Source: Bacteroidales bacterium
Lineage (GTDB): Bacteria > Bacteroidota > Bacteroidia > Bacteroidales > P3
Assembly: GCA_017647065.1 (NCBI GenBank)
Contig: JAGCLI010000276.1
Location: forward strand, 1-9,233
Reading direction: 5' to 3'
Length of the DNA stretch: 9,233 bases
Shown: one piece after another, positions 1-6,308 of the stretch
How the letters are laid out: each line of letters begins with the position of its first letter
Position numbering within the stretch: the stretch's first letter is position 1
Position numbers and translations under genes: made by a program
Notes under the pieces: model-generated
The model's database searches: none
What the model saw: only the letters and a program-made list of their open reading frames with translations
What the model was told of the DNA's origin: nothing

Positions 1-205
1 AGACTTTTGCCTTAAAAACAAAATGCTCTTGCTTTGAAGGCAAAACCACACCTTCTAAAACAGAATTGTCAAACGACATATCTACTTTTACAGTATCTGT
101 TTGAGAAAAATTATTCAAAGCATCGAAACTCTTAATTATGTTTTCTTCTTTCTTACACGAAGAAAAAACAATAAGAATCATTAAGAGTGTCAGTAAAAAT
201 CTCAT
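1..205 (-). CDS. Predicted surface lipoprotein, N-terminal part (C-terminus outside window)
   Basis: The ATG is at 203-205 and the frame stays open to the left edge, so only about 68 residues are seen. The start MRFLLTLLMILIVFSSC is a short signal peptide with a type II (lipoprotein) cleavage site before Cys17. The residues after the cysteine, KKEEN, fit the X-K-(D/E)2-X lipoprotein export signal known from Bacteroidota, which sends lipoproteins to the outer face of the outer membrane; surface exposure is therefore inferred. No domain can be recognised in the visible part, which looks like beta-rich polar sequence. A -7 promoter element lies 34 bp upstream, and a 213-bp gap separates it from the preceding beta-barrel gene, so it is probably its own transcription unit. 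Function unknown. Confidence 0.75.
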   Translation of the reverse strand, partial: MRFLLTLLMILIVFSSCKKEENIIKSFDALNNFSQTDTVKVDMSFDNSVLEGVVLPSKQEHFVFKAKV

Positions 206-238
206 TTGCTTTAAATTATTTATATTACCATAAGACTG

Positions 239-246
239 CAAATATA
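239..246 (-). promoter_or_regulatory. Bacteroidota -7 promoter element of the lipoprotein gene
   Basis: The minus strand reads TATATTTG, an exact match to the Bacteroidota sigma-ABfr -7 consensus TAnnTTTG. The expected start of transcription is roughly 25-30 nt before the ATG at 205. No good TTTG -33 box is seen at the usual 19-21 nt spacing. The same 11-mer, TTATATTTGCA, occurs at the sufB promoter, which strengthens both calls. Confidence 0.55.
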
Positions 247-263
247 ATAAAAAAGCAACAACA

Positions 264-304
264 TTGTTACTTTTACAAAGAAAAAATAAAATTTGTTACT
301 TTTA
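264..304. repeat. 12-bp direct repeat upstream of the lipoprotein promoter
   Basis: TTGTTACTTTTA occurs at 264-275 and again at 293-304, start to start 29 bp (close to three helical turns). It lies just upstream of the lipoprotein -7 element, the right place for a paired activator or repressor site. In such AT-rich DNA a chance origin is possible. Confidence 0.4.
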
Positions 305-360
305 AAATCAGTATTTTCGATTCCTCTTTGCAAGGTTTTGTATTTTACTATTGACAAAGT

Positions 361-404
361 AAAAAAAAACGCTCATTTACAAAATTATTTCTTTGAAATA
401 TTTT
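361..404 (-). terminator. Possible weak terminator of the sufB unit
   Basis: On the minus strand, beginning 15 bp past the stop of the beta-barrel gene, an AT-only near-palindrome (381-404, about ten pairs with one bulge and a 3-nt loop) is followed after about a dozen bases by a run of nine T residues (361-369). The stem is weak and the T run is not immediately adjacent, so this is a tentative call for the end of the five-gene transcript. Confidence 0.25.
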
Positions 405-418
405 GCCAATTCTTTGTT

Positions 419-1036
419 TTAGAAATGGTACATTAAAGAAAGATTTATATAGTTGTGGTATTGAGCGTGGGTTTCTCCTATGTGAAAGTCTATCATTACT
501 AACTCCCCAGGACGAATGCTTACAATGGAATAGTTATATGTGGCATTTATTGAAAAATGCTTTGAAAAATGATAATTCGCTCCACAAGATACTAATAGAT
601 TTAATGGACGGAATGTATCTTCTCCAAATAATTCTATGCCTCCTGCTGTGCATTCTTTATGATAAATCAAAACCGAAGGAACTAAACCTGCTTTTAAATC
701 TATTTTATTTGATAGCCTATAACCTGCATACAAGCCCCAATCAATGTAATTAGTTGTTAATTCTACTTGATCGAAGTTTACATTTTTACTACTTGCAACT
801 CTACTTCCTTTCATAGTAAAAGACAAGTCTGTAAAAAGAAAAACATTTTTGCTTATATTTCTTTCTACGAACGCTCCGCCCATTAGTCCTATTTTATTAT
901 AACCTGTCAATCCGTCTCCATCAACTTGCGAGGGCACAATGCCAAATTGAACTCCTGCACGAAAGTCTTGTGCTTTTACGCCAAAGGGCAAAGACAAGAT
1001 AACTAAAAGAACAATATAAATTATTTGCTTTTTCAT
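419..1036 (-). CDS. Small outer-membrane beta-barrel protein (porin family, OMP_b-brl_2 type)
   Basis: A 205-residue protein with a clear Sec signal peptide (MKKQ basic start, hydrophobic core, cleavage after GVKA at residue 22). The mature part starts QDFRAGVQFGIVPSQVDGDG, followed by alternating polar and aromatic strands and glycine-rich turns, and ends in a strand closing with Phe (NLSLMYHF), the usual beta-barrel assembly signal. Length and pattern fit the eight-stranded outer-membrane barrels abundant in Bacteroidota, which sit in the outer membrane and are mostly of unknown role. Its ATG comes 4 bp after the stop of the MBL hydrolase, so it is the last gene of the sufB unit and has no evident promoter of its own. 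The family assignment is from pattern, not alignment; a transport role should not be assumed, since barrels of this size are usually structural or adhesive. Confidence 0.8.
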   Translation of the reverse strand: MKKQIIYIVLLVILSLPFGVKAQDFRAGVQFGIVPSQVDGDGLTGYNKIGLMGGAFVERNISKNVFLFTDLSFTMKGSRVASSKNVNFDQVELTTNYIDWGLYAGYRLSNKIDLKAGLVPSVLIYHKECTAGGIELFGEDTFRPLNLLVSCGANYHFSKHFSINATYNYSIVSIRPGELVMIDFHIGETHAQYHNYINLSLMYHF

Positions 1037-1040
1037 AAGG

Positions 1041-1676
1041 CTATAATAAGAATGGGTTATGTGTTTTTTCGTAATCTACTGTTGAATAAGGACCGTGACC
1101 TGGATACACTTTAGTTTCTTCGGGTAGAGTGAGTATTTTTTCTTTTATGTTAGAGAGTAGTTGGTCTAAATCTCCTGTTGGAAGATCCGTTCTGCCAATT
1201 GATTGTGCAAAAAGAGCATCTCCTGTGATTATATACTTCTCTTTTGCATTGTAATAACTTAAACTTCCAATACAATGACCTGCTGTGTCAAGACATTCTA
1301 TCTTACTATTTCCAAATTCAATAACATCGCCAGGCATTATGGTCTTTATCTCTACGTTTTCAAAATCTCCAAGTTCAAATCCCATCATTGAGGCTTGACT
1401 TTCGGCTGTTTGAAACATTTTTACAGCATCTATGCTCATTGTTATTGGCAAAGAAAATTGTTTGTAAGCAAATGCTGATCCACAAAGATGATCTACGTGA
1501 GGATGAGTAAGCAATATGTGTTTTACTTTTAAGGAATGTTGTTCTATAAAGTTGATTATTTCTCTTTCTTGCAAGGCTCCTTGCGAGCAAACGTCAACTA
1601 AAACACATTCTTTTGTTTCATCAAATAATACGTAACTATTTACTTCAAAGTGATTTTGTGGTATAATTTCTATCAT
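1041..1676 (-). CDS. MBL-fold metallohydrolase (YcbL / glyoxalase II-like)
   Basis: A 211-residue metallo-beta-lactamase-fold hydrolase, probably cytoplasmic (no signal peptide). The zinc site is complete: THPHVDH at 57-63 gives His58, His60, Asp62 and His63; His134 lies in AGHCIGS; Asp153 in TGDALF; and His194 in YPGHGP. The GRTDLPTGD segment (161-169) and the ending ...NPFLL are typical of the short YcbL/YqgX-type hydroxyacylglutathione-hydrolase-like branch, which lacks the long C-terminal glutathione-binding domain of true glyoxalase II. The likely reaction is thioester or ester hydrolysis; the substrate cannot be read from sequence, and the gene name gloB would overstate what is seen. 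It begins 5 bp after mazG and ends 4 bp before the beta-barrel gene, so all three are presumably cotranscribed. Confidence 0.88.
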   Translation of the reverse strand: MIEIIPQNHFEVNSYVLFDETKECVLVDVCSQGALQEREIINFIEQHSLKVKHILLTHPHVDHLCGSAFAYKQFSLPITMSIDAVKMFQTAESQASMMGFELGDFENVEIKTIMPGDVIEFGNSKIECLDTAGHCIGSLSYYNAKEKYIITGDALFAQSIGRTDLPTGDLDQLLSNIKEKILTLPEETKVYPGHGPYSTVDYEKTHNPFLL

Positions 1677-1681
1677 TTTTT

Positions 1682-2470
1682 TTATTCCTCCATTGTTTTT
1701 GCGTTATTCCAAATTGTTTCCATTTCTTCAAGGCTCATTTCTTGAAGTTTTTTATTTTGTTCTTGTGCTATTTGTTCTATGTATTGAAATCGTTTTATGA
1801 ATTTACGGTTTGTTTTTTCTAAGGCGTGTTCTGGTTTTATTTTTAGAAAACGTGCATAATTTATTAGTGCAAAAAGTACGTCTCCAAACTCTTCTTCTAT
1901 TTTTTCTTGTGAGTTTTTATTTTTTACCTCTTCTTCTAATTCTTGTAATTCTTCTTGTACTTTGTCCCAAACCTGAGAAGGCTCATTCCAATCAAAGCCT
2001 ACGCCCGCTGCTTTTTCTTGTAATCTATATGCTTTTATTAAAGAATCTAATGCTCTTGGGACTCCTGAAAATACAGATTCTCTTCCTTCCGTCATTTTTA
2101 TTTGTTCCCAAGTTTTTTTAACGTCTTCTGCATTCTCTACTTTTACTTCTCCGTAAATATGAGGATGTCGTCTTATTAGTTTCTCACATAGGGAATCTAT
2201 TACTGCTTTTATGTCAAATTCTCCTTGCTCGCTACCAATTTTTGAATAGAAAACAACATGTAAAAGCAAGTCTCCAAGTTCTTTTTTTATTTCTTGTTTA
2301 TCGTCATCCTCTATTGCTTGGGCTAATTCATAGACTTCTTCTATTGTGTTGGATTTTAAACTTAGATTTGTTTGTTTTTTATCCCATGGACACTTTTCTC
2401 TAAGTTCGTCCATTATGGTTAGTAGTTTTGAAAAACTCGCTTGTGCTTCTTTGTGTTTGTTTTCTTCCAT
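1682..2470 (-). CDS. mazG: Nucleoside triphosphate pyrophosphohydrolase MazG
   Basis: A 262-residue protein, about the length of E. coli MazG (263), hydrolysing (d)NTPs to NMP and pyrophosphate; family roles are clearing aberrant nucleotides and lowering (p)ppGpp under stress. Two MazG repeats are visible. The first has CPWDKKQT (27-34) and the Mg-binding pair EEVYE (44-48) and ELGD (64-67); the second has EELQELEEE (173-181) and EEFGD (193-197), then a helical tail. HPHIYG (102-107) and GFDW (158-161) are further family hallmarks. I start at the ATG at 2468-2470: a TTG five codons upstream would also be in frame but overlaps the glycosyltransferase gene, whereas the ATG leaves a 5-bp gap like the others in this unit. 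This is the full housekeeping form, not a single-domain or toxin-linked MazG-like protein. Confidence 0.94.
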   Translation of the reverse strand: MEENKHKEAQASFSKLLTIMDELREKCPWDKKQTNLSLKSNTIEEVYELAQAIEDDDKQEIKKELGDLLLHVVFYSKIGSEQGEFDIKAVIDSLCEKLIRRHPHIYGEVKVENAEDVKKTWEQIKMTEGRESVFSGVPRALDSLIKAYRLQEKAAGVGFDWNEPSQVWDKVQEELQELEEEVKNKNSQEKIEEEFGDVLFALINYARFLKIKPEHALEKTNRKFIKRFQYIEQIAQEQNKKLQEMSLEEMETIWNNAKTMEE

Positions 2471-2475
2471 TTTTC

Positions 2476-3465
2476 TTATTCCCAATTATTGGCTATTCTT
2501 ACGATTTCTTCTACGTTTTGGTCGTTCATACATTTGAAATGCTTTTTAGGACATTGTTTATAACCTAATTTGCTACACGGACGACACGATAAATTTTTTA
2601 TTTCAAAGTTATAGGTTTGAGCTTGTGAGTTTTCTGCTCGGTAAGGATACATTCCAAAATCCATAACGGTGTTTCCCCAAAGACAAATTATGTTTTTGTC
2701 CAAAGCAGAGGCTATATGCATTAGTCCTGTGTCTGCTGTAATTACTCCAAGTGAATTTTTAATTAAGGCACTGCTTTGATTGATGTTATAGGCTCCACAT
2801 CCATTAAAGACTTTTGAACCAATTTCTTTTTCAATTTTAAATGCTTTTTCGTAATCCGTTTTATCGCCTAAAAGGATTATCGGTTTGTCTAACCCTTTAC
2901 ATATTTGAGTTAAGAGATTTAATGGCATTTGTTTTGTAAAGTGTTTACTCCCTACAACAATTGCAATATATCCATTGTGAAAGTCTAACGGCAGGGCATC
3001 AGGGGAAACAAAATCTTCTTCTTGTAAAAAGAAATCTAACCCTTTCTTATCATTTATTACTCCTAATTTACTTGTGGCTTCAAAATATCTATCTACAATA
3101 TGAATGTTTGGAAGTTTATTGATTTTGAAGTTTACAAGTAGGAATTTTTTTAAATTTAATTTTGGAAAGGCTTTGCTTTTCACTCCAAGCATAGCCTTAA
3201 TTTTTAACGTACGAAGGTTATTATGTAAATCGACAATGTAATCAAACTTGTTTTGTCTTAGTTTTTTGAGCAAATCGGTCTCTTCTAACAAATGTATTTT
3301 ATCAATATATTTGTTGTTTTGTAGGAGAGAATAGTTTGTTTTTTTTGTTAAGTAATGTATTTCTACGTTTTTTAACTGCTGTTTTAACGCTCTAACAATA
3401 GGAGTTGTTAAAACAATATCTCCTATTGAAGAAAATCTTATTACTAATATCTTATAACTTTCCAT
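2476..3465 (-). CDS. Glycosyltransferase family 9 (lipopolysaccharide heptosyltransferase-like)
   Basis: A 329-residue GT-B fold glycosyltransferase that should add a sugar to the lipopolysaccharide core on the cytoplasmic side of the inner membrane. The N-terminal Rossmann start KILVIRFSSIGDIVLTTP (5-22) is a signature of GT9 enzymes, VVGSKHFTKQMP (170-181) begins the donor-binding half, and DTGLMH (245-250) is the family motif near the nucleotide-sugar phosphate. The C-terminal cysteine cluster (Cys294, Cys297, Cys305, Cys312 in SCRPCSKLGY...KCMND) is shared with Bacteroidota GT9 relatives as I recall them and might bind a metal or form disulfides. I choose the ATG at 3463-3465, one base after the sufB stop; a GTG four codons further up would overlap sufB. 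Whether the donor is ADP-heptose or another sugar is not shown by the sequence. Confidence 0.88.
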   Translation of the reverse strand: MESYKILVIRFSSIGDIVLTTPIVRALKQQLKNVEIHYLTKKTNYSLLQNNKYIDKIHLLEETDLLKKLRQNKFDYIVDLHNNLRTLKIKAMLGVKSKAFPKLNLKKFLLVNFKINKLPNIHIVDRYFEATSKLGVINDKKGLDFFLQEEDFVSPDALPLDFHNGYIAIVVGSKHFTKQMPLNLLTQICKGLDKPIILLGDKTDYEKAFKIEKEIGSKVFNGCGAYNINQSSALIKNSLGVITADTGLMHIASALDKNIICLWGNTVMDFGMYPYRAENSQAQTYNFEIKNLSCRPCSKLGYKQCPKKHFKCMNDQNVEEIVRIANNWE

Positions 3466-3466
3466 T

Positions 3467-4912
3467 TTATCCAACACTATTGTCTAAACTTATGGATAAT
3501 AATTTTTGTGCTTCAACCGCAAACTCCATAGGTAATTTATTCAAAACTTCTTTTGCGTATCCGTTTACTATAAGTCCTATTGCTCCTTCTTGACTTATGC
3601 CTCGTTGACGACAATAGAATAATTGGTCTTCTGAAATCTTTGATGTAGTTGCTTCGTGTTCTACTATTGAGGAATGATTATCAACTTTTATGTAAGGGAA
3701 TGTGTGTGCTCCACAAGTATCTGTTAGCAATAAAGAATCACATTGTGAATAATTTCTTGAATTTTCTGCTAATCTGTTTACCTTTACTAAACCTCGATAT
3801 GAGTTTTGGCTTTTTCCACTTGATATTCCTTTGCTTATAATTGTACTTTTAGTATTTCGTCCTACATGAACCATCTTTGTTCCTGTGTCTGCTTGCTGAT
3901 GATTGTTTGTTACTGCAACAGAATAGAATTCTCCTACGGAATTATCTCCTAATAATACGCATGAAGGATATTTCCAAGTGATTGCAGAACCTGTTTCTAC
4001 TTGTGTCCAAGATAGTTTAGAGTTATTTCCTTTGCACATTCCTCTTTTGGTAACAAAATTGTAGATTCCACCTTTTCCATCTTTGTCTCCTGGATACCAA
4101 TTTTGAACTGTTGAGTATTTTACTTCGGCATCTTTCATTACTACAATCTCTACAATAGCCGCGTGCAGTTGATTTTCATCTCTTTGTGGAGCAGAACAGC
4201 CTTCCATGTAAGAAACGTAGGAGCCTTCGTCAGCTACAATCAATGTTCTTTCGAATTGTCCTGAACCAGCTGCGTTTATTCTAAAATAAGTCGAAAGTTC
4301 CATTGGGCAATGTACTCCCTTTGGAATATAACAGAAAGAACCATCAGAGAAAACGGCTGAATTAAGTGCAGCAAAGTAATTATCTCCTATCGGAACAACA
4401 CTTGCTAAGTATTGTTTTACTAAATCGGGGTGATTTTTAACAGCTTCACTAAACGAACAAAAAATAACTCCAGCTTTACTCAATGTATCGTGAAAAGTTG
4501 TCTTAACCGACACCGAGTCCATCACAGCATCAACAGCTACACCTGTTAATCTTTTTTGTTCATCAAGAGAAATTCCAAGTTTATTAAAGGTTTCCAAAAG
4601 TTCAGGATCAACTTCGTCAAGACTTGCTAATTCTTTTTTCTTCTTAGGTGCTGCATAGTAAATAATATCTTGATAATCTATTGGTGGAATATTAAGATGA
4701 GCCCAATCAGGTTGCTTCATAGTAATAAATTTCCTATAAGCCTTCAATCGAAACTCTAAAAGCCAATCAGGTTCTTGCTTTACCTTAGATATATGACGAA
4801 TAACATTTTCGTTTAATCCTTTTTCAATAAATTCGGTCTCAATATCGGTAACAAAACCATATTTATAGTCGTTATTTGTTACGTCTTCTATTATATTCTT
4901 ATCTTTATCCAT
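3467..4912 (-). CDS. sufB: Fe-S cluster assembly scaffold protein SufB
   Basis: A 481-residue SufB, near the usual length, the cytoplasmic scaffold that forms a complex with SufC ATPase and SufD and on which Fe-S clusters are built. The N-terminal helical part ([20 protein letters not shown], 32-51) is followed by the right-handed beta-helix core. Conserved landmarks are [18 protein letters not shown] (196-213), MEGCSAP (236-242), CDSLL...CGAHTFPY (391-407), HEATTSKI (419-426) and the terminal [18 protein letters not shown] helix (457-472). Cys400 in CGAHTFPY matches the cysteine shown to matter for cluster assembly in E. coli SufB (Cys405). It heads a five-gene unit, with GT9 one base downstream. 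sufC, sufD and sufS are not adjacent, which is unusual. The promoter core at 4944-4951 and a 17-bp palindrome precede it. Confidence 0.96.
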   Translation of the reverse strand: MDKDKNIIEDVTNNDYKYGFVTDIETEFIEKGLNENVIRHISKVKQEPDWLLEFRLKAYRKFITMKQPDWAHLNIPPIDYQDIIYYAAPKKKKELASLDEVDPELLETFNKLGISLDEQKRLTGVAVDAVMDSVSVKTTFHDTLSKAGVIFCSFSEAVKNHPDLVKQYLASVVPIGDNYFAALNSAVFSDGSFCYIPKGVHCPMELSTYFRINAAGSGQFERTLIVADEGSYVSYMEGCSAPQRDENQLHAAIVEIVVMKDAEVKYSTVQNWYPGDKDGKGGIYNFVTKRGMCKGNNSKLSWTQVETGSAITWKYPSCVLLGDNSVGEFYSVAVTNNHQQADTGTKMVHVGRNTKSTIISKGISSGKSQNSYRGLVKVNRLAENSRNYSQCDSLLLTDTCGAHTFPYIKVDNHSSIVEHEATTSKISEDQLFYCRQRGISQEGAIGLIVNGYAKEVLNKLPMEFAVEAQKLLSISLDNSVG

Positions 4913-4916
4913 ACTA

Positions 4917-4933
4917 CAAAAGTACTACTTTTG
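4917..4933. promoter_or_regulatory. Perfect 17-bp palindrome, candidate operator between sufB and the nitroreductase gene
   Basis: CAAAAGTA (4917-4924), a central C, then TACTTTTG (4926-4933): two perfect 8-bp arms around one base. It starts 4 bp upstream of the sufB ATG and lies between that codon and the sufB -7 element, spanning the expected transcript start and leader. A dimeric repressor bound here would block sufB. The right arm also fits TAnnTTTG on the plus strand. Which protein binds is not known; suf operons elsewhere are controlled by iron- or Fe-S-responsive regulators. Confidence 0.5.
4926..4933 (+). promoter_or_regulatory. Possible -7 element for the rightward nitroreductase-purE unit
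   Basis: TACTTTTG fits TAnnTTTG on the plus strand, with TTTA at 4904-4907 (18-nt gap) as a poor -33 candidate. It would give a leader of about 85 nt before the ATG at 5026. It is also one arm of the palindrome, so the match may have another cause. No better plus-strand match is seen closer to the gene. Confidence 0.3.
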
Positions 4934-4943
4934 ATTTATTTTG

Positions 4944-4951
4944 CAAATATA
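4944..4951 (-). promoter_or_regulatory. Bacteroidota -7 promoter element of the sufB unit
   Basis: The minus strand reads TATATTTG, matching TAnnTTTG, 32 bp upstream of the sufB ATG. This implies a leader of roughly 25 nt, almost the same geometry as the lipoprotein promoter, and the shared string is TTATATTTGCA. The -33 region is AT-rich without a clear TTTG. Confidence 0.55.
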
Positions 4952-4962
4952 AGAAAACTTTA

Positions 4963-5005
4963 TTTCCTAAGAAAATATTTAACAAAGGTAAACGTTTCTT
5001 AGAAA
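4963..5005. promoter_or_regulatory. Pair of TTTC...GAAA dyads upstream of the nitroreductase gene
   Basis: TTTCCTAAGAAA (4963-4974) and TTTCTTAGAAA (4995-5005) are each inverted repeats, start to start 32 bp (about three helical turns). Across the two, CTAAGAAA (4967-4974) and TTTCTTAG (4995-5002) are also perfect complements and could form a hairpin with a 20-nt loop in the leader RNA. They may be paired operator sites or an RNA stem 20-60 nt before the start codon; the regulator is unknown. Confidence 0.4.
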
Positions 5006-5025
5006 ACTGCGTAAAAAAGAATATT

Positions 5026-5778
5026 ATGGAACACAACGGAATAAATACTCTTCTAAATAGAAGAACAATCAGAAAATACAGTGATAAGGCAATTGAAAAA
5101 GAAACTCTTGACACCATTTTGCAAGCAGGAGTTAGAGCCTCAAACTGTGGAAATATGCAAATATACAGCATAATTGTTACTCAAAAACAAGAAAACAAAG
5201 AAGCACTTTGCAAACTTCATTTTAATCAACCTATGGTCAAAGACGCATCTGTTGTTTTGACTGTTTGTGCAGATGTAAATCGTTTTCACAAATATTGTGA
5301 GCAAAGAAACGCACCTAAAAGTTACGATAATTTTTTGTGGTTGAATGTTTCAACAATAGATGCTACTATTTGCACACAAGCAATGGTGAATGCAGCAGAA
5401 GAATTAGGCATAGGAGCTTGTTATATTGGTACAGTAAACTATCAAGCCAAAGAAATAGCAGAATTATTGCATCTTCCAAAAGGTGTTGTGCCTGTTACCA
5501 CAATTACTTTGGGCTATCCAGCAGAGAATCCTCCTTTGACAGAAAGATTACCTTTGGAGGCAGTTGTTCATTACGAAGAATACGAAGATTATAATAAAGA
5601 AAAAATTGAACAACTCTATGAATCATTTGAACAATTGCCTCAAATAAAAAAATATATTGCAGAGTCAAAACAAGAAAACCTTGCACAAGTATTCACTAAC
5701 GTAAGATACTCAAAAAAAGATGCTGAATACTTTTCTCAAAAGTACAAGGATTTCTTAAAAGAACAAGAAATGATTTAA
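5026..5778 (+). CDS. NfsA-type FMN-dependent NAD(P)H nitroreductase family protein
   Basis: A 250-residue cytoplasmic flavoprotein of the nitroreductase superfamily, NfsA/FRP-like. NRRTIRKYSDK (11-21) carries the arginines that hold the FMN phosphate; AGVRASNCGNMQ (34-45) is the conserved flavin-contact loop; LGIGACYIGTV (127-137) and LPKGVVPVTTITLGYP (150-165) form the second half of the FMN site; and an extended, charged C-terminal region (about 170-250) is typical of this branch, where it helps form the dimer. Such enzymes reduce quinones, flavins or nitro compounds with NAD(P)H; the physiological substrate is not deducible. I start at ATG 5026, which gives the family N-terminus. The frame is open upstream to 4876, but that part overlaps sufB and has no family resemblance. 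It is divergent from sufB and 26 bp before purE. Confidence 0.9.
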   Translation: MEHNGINTLLNRRTIRKYSDKAIEKETLDTILQAGVRASNCGNMQIYSIIVTQKQENKEALCKLHFNQPMVKDASVVLTVCADVNRFHKYCEQRNAPKSYDNFLWLNVSTIDATICTQAMVNAAEELGIGACYIGTVNYQAKEIAELLHLPKGVVPVTTITLGYPAENPPLTERLPLEAVVHYEEYEDYNKEKIEQLYESFEQLPQIKKYIAESKQENLAQVFTNVRYSKKDAEYFSQKYKDFLKEQEMI

Positions 5779-5793
5779 TCACATTAAATATTT

Positions 5794-5797
5794 AGGA
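5794..5797 (+). promoter_or_regulatory. Shine-Dalgarno-like AGGA of purE
   Basis: AGGA lies 7 nt before the purE ATG. It is one of the few recognisable purine-rich ribosome sites in the window and supports the chosen start. Confidence 0.5.
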
Positions 5798-5804
5798 TTT
5801 AAAA

Positions 5805-6308
5805 ATGAAAGCAAGAGTAAGTATAATAATGGGTTCAACTTCGGATTTGCCTATTATGGATAATGCTGCGAAGTTTTTTGAACAAATGGAAATACCTTTT
5901 GAAATCAATGCTTTGTCTGCACATCGTACACCAAAAGAAGTAGAAGAATTTGCAACTAATGCTCACAAAAGAGGCATTGAAGTAATAATAGCAGCAGCAG
6001 GAATGGCAGCACATTTACCAGGAGTAATTGCAGCAATGACACCATTGCCTGTTATAGGTGTTCCAATTAAAGCTTCATTAGAAGGAATGGACGCCGCACT
6101 TGCAATGATGCAAATGCCTCCTGGAATACCTGTTGCAACGGTTGCAATAAATGGTGCATTAAATGCAGCAATCTTAGCACTACAAATACTTTCTACAGCA
6201 GACGATGAACTAAAAAAGAAAATGATTGACTACAAAGAAAGTCTAAAAGAAAAAATCGTAAAAGCAAATAAAGAACTTGACAACCTATCTTACAAATATA
6301 AAGTATGA
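5805..6308 (+). CDS. purE: N5-carboxyaminoimidazole ribonucleotide mutase (class I PurE)
   Basis: A 167-residue class I PurE, full length, which moves the carboxyl group of N5-CAIR to C4 to give CAIR in purine synthesis. The motifs are complete: GSTSDLP (10-16) for the substrate phosphate, SAHRTP (38-43) with the catalytic histidine His40 (His45 of E. coli), AAAGMAAHLPGV (63-74), GVPIKA (86-91) and the methionine-rich MDAALAMMQMPPGIPVATVAI loop (about 95-115). A charged C-terminal helix follows. It would work with PurK, which makes N5-CAIR from AIR; purK is not in the window. It follows the nitroreductase gene by 26 bp and its stop TGA overlaps the ATG of the next gene (ATGA), so those two are translationally coupled. 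Confidence 0.96.
   Translation: MKARVSIIMGSTSDLPIMDNAAKFFEQMEIPFEINALSAHRTPKEVEEFATNAHKRGIEVIIAAAGMAAHLPGVIAAMTPLPVIGVPIKASLEGMDAALAMMQMPPGIPVATVAINGALNAAILALQILSTADDELKKKMIDYKESLKEKIVKANKELDNLSYKYKV

Noticed and set aside
206..418. A small RNA or short gene in the 213-bp gap
   Set aside because: I see no coding frame with a plausible start and no stable stem; only the promoter element, the direct repeat and a weak A/T hairpin.
403..753. 116-codon plus-strand open frame
   Set aside because: It lies opposite the well-supported beta-barrel gene, has low-complexity Leu/Cys-rich content and no family pattern.
1375..1590. 71-codon minus-strand open frame inside the MBL hydrolase gene
   Set aside because: It is wholly inside the MBL hydrolase gene in another frame, with biased Ser/Arg/Asn content and no start context.
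1682..2485. MazG as part of a toxin-antitoxin or phage-defence set together with the dCMP deaminase
   Set aside because: MazG is the full two-repeat housekeeping form, lies in a different, oppositely oriented unit, and no toxin, nuclease or defence partner is visible.
4876..5025. In-frame 50-codon extension of the nitroreductase
   Set aside because: It overlaps the sufB N-terminus, shows no family resemblance, and the ATG at 5026 gives the expected N-terminal NRRTIRKYS spacing.
4914..5171. 85-codon minus-strand open frame across the divergent control region
   Set aside because: It covers the sufB promoter and the antisense of the nitroreductase start; hydrophobic stretches reflect AT-rich DNA.
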